Assembly (NCBI GenBank): GCA_037576195.1
Contig: CM075103.1
Coordinates: forward strand, 19,530,001 to 19,594,000
Length of the DNA: 64,000 bases
Source: Phytoseiulus persimilis
Taxonomy: Eukaryota > Arthropoda > Arachnida > Mesostigmata > Phytoseiidae
Direction: 5' to 3'
Shown here: positions 23,530 to 33,799 of the stretch, piece after piece
How positions within the stretch are numbered: the stretch's first letter is position 1
How the letters are laid out: every line of letters begins with the position of its first letter
Notes under the pieces: model-generated
Databases searched by the model: none
What the model was told of the DNA's origin: nothing
The model's input: only the letters and a program-made list of their open reading frames with translations
Translations under genes and position numbers: made by a program

Positions 23530-26160
23530 TCCCGGCTCCGACTACATCAATGGCTCGATCTTTGTGCGGGAAACTCCTTCCAGGAAACAAGAGCTCCCAC
23601 GCTCAGAGTGGGGAATGCAACAACGAAATTTCACTGAAAGCCTCCCCTCGAATAGTGAACCTCTTAGGCGGCCCCAACATTTGTCCTTGATTCGGAGAGC
23701 TGTTACGTATCGGACGGATAAACACGACTCAGAGTTACGTGGGAGCAGACTTTCGTAACATCCCATTTTTTCGCTAAATTCACACCTAGGACGCACTGGG
23801 TAAGAACTCCGCAAATCTGAAGTTGTTGGCATAACGACCTCCGCCAGAGCGGGAATGCGGTTCGGAATTTCAGAGGCTAGACATCCTCTCGAAAAAGTTG
23901 TTCTCCGAATCCTCATTAGCGCCTCTCACGATCGTAATCCTGCGCCGTCGAATGTGTATTTGTAGCCTCGGGGAGATCATGTTTCCTCCGAGCTTGCGTG
24001 CTTCTCCCTCGAAATCGGCTCACTCAGCACGCACGCACCTCTGCATTCGAGGAGCGAGCTACGAAGGGGCTTCGTTCAGACTTGGATCTCGTTCAACCAC
24101 TCCGGGAATGTACGGAGCGAGTGCCTTGTTCCCATTCCTCCTCTTACAATGGGGAACTTCTCCATGATCACCTAGAATAACTAGAATCACAGGTCCGAAG
24201 CTTCGGAACTTCGCCCGGGAATATCCGGGAAGCCGATTCTCCGTTTGGGCTTCCCTCCCTCGATTTCCCTCCTCCATGGGGCATGAGACCCGATTTTCCG
24301 CTCCGCCAATCTCGTTCTGAAGCCGTCGGGCGGGGATCAGTTCGGGTAATCACTATGTTTTCGCAACGATGCGAGCAAGCATTCTCGAATGTTGTCATCC
24401 AAGGAGTTGTTGGCGAGCGAACTCGTATCAGGCTCGAACAGCTCCAGCCCTCACTGTTTGTGTACGAGTTTAGACCAAAGTCCTGCCTCGACGAAATCAC
24501 ATACATCCGAACTTTTCATGGTCCCCCGGCCAATACTGATCATTCGTCAGGAATCGGAAGTGGTTCATTCTCGAGATCCGAGTGATGCGAGAGCTGAAGG
24601 CGCCGTCGGGTTCCCTCACGAAGTTTCGGTCTCAGACAAACGGTTCTCGCGCTCGATTCACCTCCCGTTCCTGTTCGTCTCGGGAACCTTGCGTTCGGAG
24701 TGCCACGGAGCGATTCGACAATGTGCCAGCATTTTCTCGACAGGCGTCTTTTTGAAAGAGCCCCACATCGCTCCGGTGCGGGGCAGAAATTCGGCTTTAA
24801 AAGCACGAGAATGTTCCTCTTTTACTCGACTTCCTCTTTCACTCAGCCCCCCACCGTCGAGAGGAGCCGTACTCGGGATCTCATGATATTACGAGCGTTG
24901 CGAGAATCAAGTTGTCCATCTTGGTTTCAAGAAGAGCTTCTGTTTCAAAACTCTAATTAAGCTCTGTTCTCAGACTTTCTGTCGCCGTAACATCGCCGCT
25001 GTCTTTTCGGAGGGGGAAACTTTTGTTTCGCCCATCATGAAAGACTCGGTCGCCGAGACTCCTTGAGCCGTTCGGTAAAATCTCAGGATGAGATTGTGCC
25101 GCCAACACACGGTCCAAAGAGAGTTCCCAGTTTCACGACCGTTCGATTGCGCCTCGGATCGATCTCCTCACTTTATGAACTACGAGGAATTATCTTTCTC
25201 GAGAGCTCACTTTCCCCAGGATATTTTCTCTGCAACAAGCTTTTTTCTCGAGGAAACTGCTTCACCACGTTCCTTGAGAGCTTTCCGTTTTTTTCTGTGT
25301 TCACAAAAAATTGTTCATTTCCTGTTGGAAACTGCTTCTCTCCGTTCCTGAGAGCTGATCTTTCTCGAGATAAAGTGATTCTCGCCGGGAAACTGACAAA
25401 CTGTGAACGATATGATAACTGCTCGACTAATCACCGACTGGCTCGGGGCTCGACATCAGAAGTAATTTCGGTGTGCGGTTCCAGTGGTTGGATAAATTCC
25501 GCGTTATCTTTTCAGTAACCAAAAGCGAACATCGTTACCAGTGGTTCCCATTCCGCGGTTCCGTTTGCGGTTCGGAGCATTACTCCACAAGCAGGATAGT
25601 TCTCTCCCTCGCTACCCACTCCTCTCGTTTTCTCATTAGCTTCGTTGCTCGTCTACGTCACTCCCTCCGAGTCGATTTCGTCCGGATGCCTTTGGTGGTT
25701 CACCTTTCCCGGGCACCGCGTCCCATGGAGGGCAACCTCGAGCGTTCAAGACGATAAGGCGCTCCAAATTTCACATTCTCTCGTCATCCTCTGACTCCCA
25801 CGTCCAGTGTGAAAATCAGCAAAGAACGCTGAAAGCCCTATTATTGGCGAGGCTTAGAGGAACAAGCCTCTAACTTCTGCAACTGCAGTGAAGATTGAGG
25901 AAAGCCCTCACAGAAGACCTTGCTCCAAGATTGGGTTCGAAGGTAACGTTCGTGTTGCGATACACGAGGGAATCAACCGATAACCGCGCGGGTAGGCCGA
26001 GATGCGCCTACACCCGGGATGATTCAGACGAGTTTTGATGAACCAGCATTGATTTAGGAAACTTCGCCCACGTTACGGACGCTCGCCTGCGGCTACGAAA
26101 ACGTCACATCTGTCGGCTCTGCCTTCCGCGCCGTTTTCCTTCGCAGGTTTTACGGGTTTC
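23530..26160. other. Stretch without supported genes
   Basis: Only overlapping frames of up to 165 codons. It contains the imperfect direct repeat at 25252-25356. The part from 25760 to 26160 has no frame worth reporting. Confidence 0.45.
25252..25356. repeat. Imperfect direct repeat, two copies about 75 bp apart
   Basis: Copy 1 (25252-25282) and copy 2 (25327-25356) share GGAAACTGCTTC, a diverged six-base middle and TTCC(T)TGAGAGCT. A further shared word, ATCTTTCTCGAGA, occurs at 25192 and 25358. This looks like a short local duplication. Confidence 0.6.
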
Positions 26161-26162
26161 AG

Positions 26163-26176
26163 GTTTCCGCGGAAAC
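26163..26176. other. Perfect 14-bp palindrome GTTTCCGCGGAAAC
   Basis: A perfect inverted repeat around CCGCGG. A second palindrome with the same 12-base core lies 122 bp downstream. Confidence 0.9.
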
Positions 26177-26284
26177 GGCTTTGGAGTTTGGCGAGGAATC
26201 AGCGCGCAGTCGCTCAAGTCGAACGATTGCCAAACGGAGCGAGACACATCGCTTGACGCCGCGAACCTTCTTCACGAGTTTTTC

Positions 26285-26298
26285 CTTTCCGCGGAAAG
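26285..26298. other. Perfect 14-bp palindrome CTTTCCGCGGAAAG
   Basis: It shares the core TTTCCGCGGAAA with the palindrome at 26163-26176. A dimeric transcription factor site is one possible explanation. Nothing here identifies a factor. Confidence 0.9.
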
Positions 26299-26653
26299 TT
26301 ATCTATCAGCTGATGCCACGACCGCCGTTTCGGTTCCAAGCGAATAGGAGCTCCTCGAGCATCACGGTGCGCCCTGACATGAGACATGCTTGTAGTCCGC
26401 TGCTGAGGCCATGGTTGTCGTTATTGCGAACAGATTCATTTATCAAAGAATATCGCTCCCGCTCTTTGCTTTTCGTGCCTTTTACTCGTTTTCTCTCGCG
26501 GCGGGATAGCTCTCCTCGAATATAATCACATTCTTTATAGAGTCACTTCTAAGCCCAGAGGGGAGGACGGGGGAGGGGATAACCCTCCCCCGAAATTCTC
26601 CGGTGTTTCATGTATTGTACTGGAAACACTTGACATCCTGATGTACCCTAGAG

Positions 26654-26810
26654 CAGTGATTCTCAATGACGGTGCCTGCGGAAACCGGGGTAGACTGTGA
26701 TCAGGCGTTAGATCGGGGTTCTCGGGGGGAGGGAGGAGGAGCGGGTCCGACGGATACGTAGGTAGCACAGAACTGGGCGGGGGCCCTAGGGCAAAAAGTT
26801 TCAGCCTCTG
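26654..26810. mobile_element. hAT-like non-autonomous MITE (157 bp)
   Basis: The left end reads CAGTGATTCTCAATGACGG. The right end, reverse-complemented, reads CAGAGGCTGAAACTTTTTG. Both resemble hAT-superfamily MITE ends (canonical CAGTGGTTCTCAA...), and the interior after the left end (GGTGCCTGCGG...CCGGGGTA) is also typical of such elements. No transposase is encoded. An exact 8-bp target duplication is not seen; shifting the end by one base gives CCTAGAGC on the left and CCTGGCGC on the right, matching at 6 of 8. A minus-strand open frame over 26535-27173 crosses this element and is therefore probably spurious. Confidence 0.55.
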
Positions 26811-27389
26811 CCTGGCGCCTGCGATCTTACATGCGCTAAAGGGGATCCCCATCGTATTCACCATCCTCATCCGCTCCTCTCGGAAAATTATTTTCCTTTT
26901 GTTTCCAAGTTGGGAAACCGTGTATTCCTCGGAGTGGTTTTGTGCTGCCCAATGATTTATTCCGCTCTTCTCACCAGGCTCCGTCGCGACCCGATAGAAA
27001 GTATCGCAGCCCAAGTCGACAGCAAACAAAATTACTCTCTCCACAGTCAGCGTCTCGGATGGGCCCATTTTTCCGGAACTCACACAAACGATACTCTGTC
27101 GCGATGCATCTTGAATCGTCGTCATTGTAGTCCTCGGCGCCGACGAATATACACAGCCTCCTCCGTTCCACAAATCGGATTAATTGATGCAAGATGCCGG
27201 AAATCATTTATTCACAGAAGAGGCATCGGACAGAAGCGCTACAGGTCGACTCCGATTCCTTCGGAAAGCTCCCAGCATCGCCCCATGTATAGAATGTCTG
27301 TGACAACTTTTGTCCTCAAGATGAAATTTTAATAGCCTCGAGAGCGCGTCACAGAGGTTCGGGCCGTTGCTTCGCTACCGAAGGGAGTG

Positions 27390-28211
27390 ATGAGTTCGTC
27401 GTGGGTTTTGATCACTGGGTTCGCTTTAATCCTCGGGATTTCTTATTGCCAGCATCCTAATGTGAGTGTCACCCGCTCATTCCGAGATTCGCGGAATATC
27501 CCCTTCCCCTCTCCCTCCCCCGTTAGGAGAATCGGGGGATCATTGAGGGCAGGGGACGAACAGGCATTCGAACATGATCCATCGCTGGCGTGTGGGCGGC
27601 GGTCCCTCCGAAAACTTCCGCCCGTCCCAGAGGAAGCATGGCCGCCTGACTTTATGCGATACGTTTCATTTCAGGCTTCTCTCTCCTTCTGAAGTTTCAA
27701 GAAACTCGGGGGCACAATCGTCGAGTTTTGAGCTGACGGCGTTTCGCGTGAGTCGAACACGGCACGACGTGTTCTCTCTGGCTTCGAGAGCAGCGTGTAT
27801 CGCACGATGTGATTTATGGCACAAATCCTGCAAGCAGAGCTCGAGTCTGTTTTGCTGATTCCGGAAAGATGTTGCGTTGTTGCTAATTTTGCTTCCGCGG
27901 CAGGCTTTCTGCTCAGTTTGCCACAGGAACAAGCGCCACTCGTCTGCCACTTGAGTGAAAGCAGCGATCCTCTCCGGAACGAACATCAGGCTCCGCATGA
28001 GGAGTTCGAGGCTCATGTGAAGGGTCCGACGGACAAAGCTGTGAAGTCGGCCGCTTGCGAAGACAGAAATAAACAGGAGGCCGCTGTCAATATCGCGATT
28101 GCGGACCGACATCTGGCCCGTCGGATAACTTTTAATGAATGTTTTCCGAAATCATCACTCCTCCGCAGGCGCAACGCGGCTCTGCCATCGGGATGCCTCG
28201 GCGGGCCGTGA
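27390..28211 (+). CDS. Tentative two-exon gene for a small secreted protein
   Basis: Exon 1 (27390-27461) encodes 24 residues that form a textbook signal peptide: MSSSW, then a hydrophobic core VLITGFALILGI, then a likely cleavage site near SYC|Q. It ends at the consensus donor AAT|GTGAGT in phase 0. A compatible phase-0 acceptor (TTTGCCACAG) at 27926 opens exon 2 (27927-28211), giving 118 residues in all. Exon 2 has a few cysteines and many charged residues, with no recognised domain. A stronger-looking acceptor at 27674 (CGTTTCATTTCAG) reaches a stop after five codons. The signal-peptide exon is the solid part; the choice of second exon is uncertain. Confidence 0.35.
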
Positions 28212-28626
28212 AAGTTGTGAGGCTCGATCGGAGATCGACGAGTCCGGAGTCGAAACCATTTTTTCTCGAATGAGCCAGCGGCTTCCTGTACGTTCCCGTG
28301 CCATGGCTGCACGTCGGCCACCGCTGTTGCACTCGAGACCGGACACCGATCATGCGGGTGGCCCGTATCTGGAGCACAACGGTTTTGGAGGACCGTTGAG
28401 CGAAGTTGCAGACGATGTTTTCGTGCAATGGTCTCGGGCGGACGCGCCGAAGCACTCTGTCAAGTGAACAGCCTCTCATTCTGAAGTGTGAGAGTGGCGG
28501 ACTCGAAGCGGAGGAAGCTGGTTATTGACAACTCGTAAGGTTCGGACATCCTCGTAAATCCTTCTGAAGCTGATTGAGTTTTCAATGTTCCGCAGGGGGG
28601 ACTTGGAGTAGGCCCTCATCGGGAGA

Positions 28627-28639
28627 GGGGGGGGGGGGG
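28627..28639. repeat. Poly-G tract, 13 nt
   Basis: An uninterrupted run of 13 G. Confidence 0.95.
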
Positions 28640-29728
28640 CGCTTATTTCCGGAAAGCGAGTCTCAGAGCTATGAAAAGGTTCACGGCGCTCTCCAGAAAT
28701 CCTCAACGGTCGTTTCAAGGTCTTGCTCGGCTCTCCGGTAACGAGAAGACACCACGAGAGCGTCGACTCCACGTGAAGATTGAACTCCGGTTCTCTTCTC
28801 TCGTGAGTTCTGACTCCTTCCTGTTTGTGATCTCGTCCCACATCCGTTGAAATTCCAAGCTCGTCTCACTCTCGTTTTCTGAACTCACAGACAAGAAACG
28901 GGAGAACGGAGAGGCCCTCCGATTTTGTATCTTGAACTTCATTCTCCGAAACTGTTATAAAAATGGATTGAGATTCTTTCTGGAACATTACGCCTGCTCG
29001 AAAACTCAACGCGTGCGGCAGATATTTGCATCGAGTCCGAATCATCAATCATATATTGCTGACTCCCGAAGAAACTGCCGAGTGAAGAGCGCTGAGTGCG
29101 CTTCAATTGCGTATCCACATGAGCACACAGACGCTGCCTCGAGCCGCGAATCTGAGCGGAAGCGATACATGAGACAGCTCGTAAGATGGACATCGTCGTA
29201 AATCCATCCATGGGTTCGATGTTCCCAACTGTTCCAATTCAACAACGCTTACTGCCGAGCTCTTTCCCAGGACAGCATTCGAGTTCGGGCGGAAAACGCG
29301 AGAGACAGACTGTGGGAGTGCACAAGGGCGTCGCCGCTCCCGTAGACGGTATCGATCTCATCTAGCAACGAATCTTCGCACCCTGGATCCGAACCCTCTT
29401 CAGAGTACTCGGCAGGCATTCCGTGAGCAGCAGCCGAATAGATCTGGGACTGGGGTTGTCCACCGCCGTCCTCCAGCACCTCGAACGCGTGGATGCGCAG
29501 TCAAACCGTTGCGAACTGCTTCCGAGATGTAGGAGATTCTAGCAACAACGTAGGACCATCCCGGCGCTGTAGTCGCTTTCGCGTGAGCGTACCCCCGGCT
29601 GTCGAACCGCCGAAATGTTCAGAGAGCCAGCGAGTCGGATGTCGGTTCCAAATGACACAACGAACTCTCGCCGGGCGGAGGACGTGGTGGGCGCCCCCTT
29701 TCCCTGGTGAAGCCCTCCCTCGACCCGT

Positions 29729-29737
29729 CCCCCCCCC
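29729..29737. repeat. Poly-C tract, 9 nt
   Basis: An uninterrupted run of 9 C. Confidence 0.95.
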
Positions 29738-31173
29738 GCATCGCACCCCGCTAAAAGCTCTGGCAGGCCCCTCCCCGAGACAGACAGGGGCTCCATTCGC
29801 TGGGGCAGGTTGCCAGCAGAACGACAAGCTGTTGTCAATGCAAATGCTCCGTTTAGCGTGTCGCCACCCGGTTCCCGGTCACCGAGGATTCTCCGCCAAT
29901 AATCAGGGCCGGAGTTTCCTCGAACCATCGCTGCTGAGCGGACGCCTCAGACGAGTCCGCTAGAGTCGACGATACGGGTTCGCTCCTTTCCGATGTGTTC
30001 GATCCTCTAGGAAGCCGTCCGCTGTACTCACTATAATTATCTTTGTCATTGCCGTTCCGCTTCGTCAGCAGCTCATGAGCCAACGCGATATGCCCGGTGC
30101 GGTCGTTTCGTGTCCAAGTTCCGATGGAGATGACTCGTGCTCTTCGAGTTGATGGCTTGTTTATGGATGTTGGGATATTCTGGAGAAAGATTGTTCTCAG
30201 GCGCGTTGGAATCACGTTCCAGACGGCGCGGCGTTTTTCGGCCTGTTTCCAAACGACTTCTGTCGAGGACGGGGATTCCTCGAGCCGTAGCGGAGATGTT
30301 CGTCCCGGAGTCCAACTTCTCACCCCATTTGGCGGGTTAGTCAGCGTCGAGTTCCGAGAGAATTATCTCCACGAAACCGGGTCAGGAAAGTAGACGCGTG
30401 CCGCCTCGGAACTTGAACTTAGTTTGCTCCGGTTGGCAGCAGATGTTAATTACGGAAGTCCTCCTCGAGCCTTTTCATGGGCTCTTCAAAAGATTACGGC
30501 AACGAGGGAATCTTCGCCTTCGGAATTCCTCTAAAGTGCTTGTACGACGATCCTGTGAAGCGTGGAATGGGACCATAACCCGCATAGAGCGCTAATCAAC
30601 GACCGGGTGGAGTTGAAGACGCTCTCCCGCAGACAAGCCAGCGACTCACGCGAAAGCCGATCTTTCCAGGTATGAAACCGGGTCCTTCTGTTCCCCTTCC
30701 GACCTCGGGGCTTCCAGGGATGACAGAAAAGGACTACAGGTCTCGCTCCTGGGGAGGAAGGAAGAGGACGCCATGCGCTCGCTGTCTCCGAATCAAGAGA
30801 TGGATGGACGAGGTGAAAAATGGGCGAGTCAAAATCTCAGCCGTCTCGTTCCATAAACAAAACTGGCGTTTCGAAGTGGACTCCCGGGCTTTGTGCGGGT
30901 GATGTATTCCGGTCGGGAGCCAGCAGAGAGACCTTCCGTTTACGCCGGCGAGAATTTCCTTCGGCGGAAAGTCAGGTGAGGACCCTGCGCGGAGTCTGAT
31001 ACGGATGGTGCAGCCGTTCGCTAACGAGAAGTTCCATGACGCCCGGGGAAGGAACCTGTCGGAATGGAGATGGTATTCTCCCAAAAGCAGCCACGGAGCG
31101 TATTCCCACGGCGAGCAAACACGGGGTCGTCACATTCATGCAACTCCGGCTCCTACCGCCTAATCCGAGGATG

Positions 31174-31185
31174 CCCCCCCCCCCC
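31174..31185. repeat. Poly-C tract, 12 nt
   Basis: An uninterrupted run of 12 C. Confidence 0.95.
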
Positions 31186-33252
31186 GGGAATCGGGGAGAC
31201 TACCGAAATTTCAGTTTTTGAGGACTGGGAGTGATCGCGTTGATTCACAACAAGCTCAAAATTTCTTCGTCTGACCGCGCCAGGCTTTTTTGCGTTCCGC
31301 CTGCTTTGCTGACCACGTCAGCTTTGGATCTGCTCTGTGATCATGAACCAGTGAGCTTCTCGGATCCGTTTCCCTGAGCAACTCGAGCTGAGCCGATTCA
31401 TGTATAAGATGCGGGGAATAACTTTGTGTGCGAGGAGAGGCGAATGGAAGACTTTGTCCAATTGTTCGGAGTGAGATGTGGCACCTTCTTGACATGCAAA
31501 GTTTGGGCGGGAGCGTCTGAACGGGAACAGTCCGTTTCATCTCGACGCTAATGTATTCTCCAAACAGCATGATATTGCCGTCCTCAACTCCATCGTCTGG
31601 TTACGATGCTTTTAACGCCGAAAACAACATGCACCGCCCAGGAAGTTAGGTGTGAGCCCCAGCTCCAAGCTATCGTGGAGAATCTCGACTGCCAGAGAAC
31701 TCGTTGGCAACAAGATGGGCCATGACAATGGAGGTTCGTCTCCCCGACTCGTCACTCAAGACCTGCATCCATCTATTCGAGTGACTCCGCATGTCTACTG
31801 ATGGACGCATTTTTGGAACCTCGCCCCGTCCGTGGGGTCGGCGCGGCCATGCAGACTTTCTTCCGGCATAGAGGCGGCAACCGTTCGCTCATCGCGTTTT
31901 GCGTCGTTTGCGATAGAGCGCGTTTTGACTCGGGCCCCGAGATAGGAAGTAGGTAGTCCTACATCAAGTGGTTATTCATCATCATTTACAGAATAGGTCG
32001 ATCGCGGACAGCCCCGATCGACCTCGTTCCCAGGCTCCTCGAGGCGGTCTGCGTTCTCCCGCTAGAGATGAAAACGCATACGCAATCGTGTGAATGTGCG
32101 CAAGGGCTGCTCGCTCCAACATCTGTCATGCCATTCAACTCACTATTGTCACGCTCCCACGGTGAAGAAAACAGCTGATTCCCCCGGCTGGATGATTGCT
32201 TGGCCCCGTGTCTGATTCATATGTCTGGACGTTTTGCAATGCATCGCGTTTTCATGGACTTCATTCCTTGTTGCATCGTTCCCGCCTATTGTCCGTCTCT
32301 GCCCTTGATTCGTACTTCCGCATCGGACAACGTTTCCGAGGACGGGGTCAACGGAAAGGCGAACGTCAAAAATGAACTGCACAGGCGTTTTCGGCGACGT
32401 CGCCGGTCGGCTGCTCCACGTTGAGGAAGAAGGAGTGTCCTGTTTGCATAGAGCTCGTCTCCCCGTTCCCAACAATGAGACGCCTGCCAGTCAGTGAGCC
32501 AGCCAGTACGCGAAAGATGCTTCAAGTCGCGTTCGTGGCCTTGCCAAACGAGCGGAGCTCTGAAATGTTCGCGATATGTTCCGTCCCCGAAGAGGCCCGT
32601 GCAGGAATAACAGCTGATCGGTCCACAGAGTGAGCCACGGCTCGAGCAGCCGGCTCACGCATGCTCCAAACGCCAACAACTGGGCTCCTCATGAAAACGA
32701 CTCACAAACCTGAGCTCGAACGCTGAAGCTTCAGCCTTCTCTCGCGTTCTTCCATCGAGAACGGTTTCGGAGGTTTAGACCTCTGTCACGTGATCCCGGG
32801 ACTCGGAAATGACATTTTGAGGAGCTCCAACTCTTTTTTAGCTCTCTGATGCCTCACAACGCTAGCAGTGTCCCGCGGGGACGAATCTCCCGGAGAGTCG
32901 AGCGACAGCCTAAGGCCCACGTCAGGAGGAAGATGGAAACCCCATGGACTACTGCAAAGACTCAACATTTTCTGTCGAGGACTTTCTTCCTCCGTATGTT
33001 CCGCAGCGTCACCGAACGCCGAGTCAGTTGTCTCCGGTCAACATCATTATTCCGCGAAGCTACAGTAGTACCACGAGACCCAGTTCGTGCTTACTCGGTG
33101 TCAACAATGCCGGCTCGGGATTTCCGAGCGGGATCAGCGGGGACGTCAGTAAAACAGATATAATTTACGAGCTTCGACGTTCCTGTGCGCCTGAAGACGG
33201 CTTCGAACATCAAGATTTTTCGACGCAAAAACGCCTTCGCGGATATGTCATG

Positions 33253-33630
33253 CTAAGTCGGCTGGTGTCCTTGATGCGGTGAACCCGGTCCATCTTTGAC
33301 ATCGTCGAGCTCTGCTTCGGCGAACTCAGAACGCCCCGATGCTCCCCAAGAGGTTTCAAACTCCAATAGGTTCTTCTGGTCCGACTCGTAGCGTCGCTTC
33401 GATGCGTTTGAAACAGTATCTGGTATCGGTTTGTGTACACCTTTGAAATCCGCGGAGCTCGCGTGAACTACCGTTATATTTCGTATGAGATACTCCTGAA
33501 GATTCTTGTCTAGCTGAAAGCCTTCGGGCGGGAACGTGATAGAGAATCGGAGCGACTTGAGGAGAGATACAGATCCAGAAGTCGTTTGGTCGTAAACTTC
33601 AAAGCACAGGTGTGACAATACGGCATCATA
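33253..33630 (-). CDS. Possible exon of unknown gene (minus strand)
   Basis: On the minus strand a good acceptor (CCCCTTGTTCGCAG) opens at 33630 into a frame that runs 126 codons to a TAG at 33253. An optional donor (AAAG|GTGTAC) lies at 33441-33440. The translation mixes aromatic, hydrophobic and charged residues (SLLKSLRFSITFPPEGF) and then becomes acidic and polar. Upstream, between 33640 and 33800, two other minus frames are protein-like in succession, which could be further exons or frameshift decay. R2 copy 2 overlaps that upstream part. No family is recognised. Confidence 0.3.
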   Translation of the reverse strand, partial: YDAVLSHLCFEVYDQTTSGSVSLLKSLRFSITFPPEGFQLDKNLQEYLIRNITVVHASSADFKGVHKPIPDTVSNASKRRYESDQKNLLEFETSWGASGRSEFAEAELDDVKDGPGSPHQGHQPT

Positions 33631-33671
33631 CTGCGAACAAGGGGATCCTCCCCCCGAGCGCAATCTCCTTG

Positions 33672-33745
33672 TTTGACGGGATTCTGACCAAGAGTCGCAA
33701 AAAGGAGCTTGGCGCTATCAGATTTGTTGTTGCGGCGAGGGTTTC
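33672..33745 (+). repeat. Dispersed repeat R2, copy 2
   Basis: It starts TTTGACGGGATTCTGACC and ends GCGGCGAGGGTTT, matching R2 copy 1 at both ends with a middle about 10 bases shorter. In the plus frame it reads FDGILT...IRFVVAARV. Confidence 0.5.
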
Positions 33746-33799
33746 GTTTCGAAAGTGGCTAATTTTCTTTTTGAGGCCTCGCTCAAAGTAATCGGGGAA

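Larger units (their letters stand above)
28212..33250. other. Stretch without supported genes
   Basis: Many overlapping frames of 60-156 codons on both strands without recognised domains. A plus frame at 32944-33282 (112 codons, starting at an ATGG) reads plausibly as protein and may be exonic, with a possible acceptor CCCACGTCAG at 32919. From 31571 to 32148 there is no frame of 60 codons or more. Three poly-G/C tracts lie here (28627, 29729, 31174). Confidence 0.4.

Noticed and set aside
26645..26660. piggyBac-like end (ACCCTAGAG)
   Set aside because: No TTAA target site beside it, and the following CAGTGATTCTCAA fits a hAT end better.
26535..27173. 212-codon minus-strand ORF as a gene
   Set aside because: It runs straight through the hAT-like MITE, so its openness is probably incidental.
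29480..29940. G+C-rich region as a retrotransposon RT
   Set aside because: No RT motif found in any frame; residues follow base composition.
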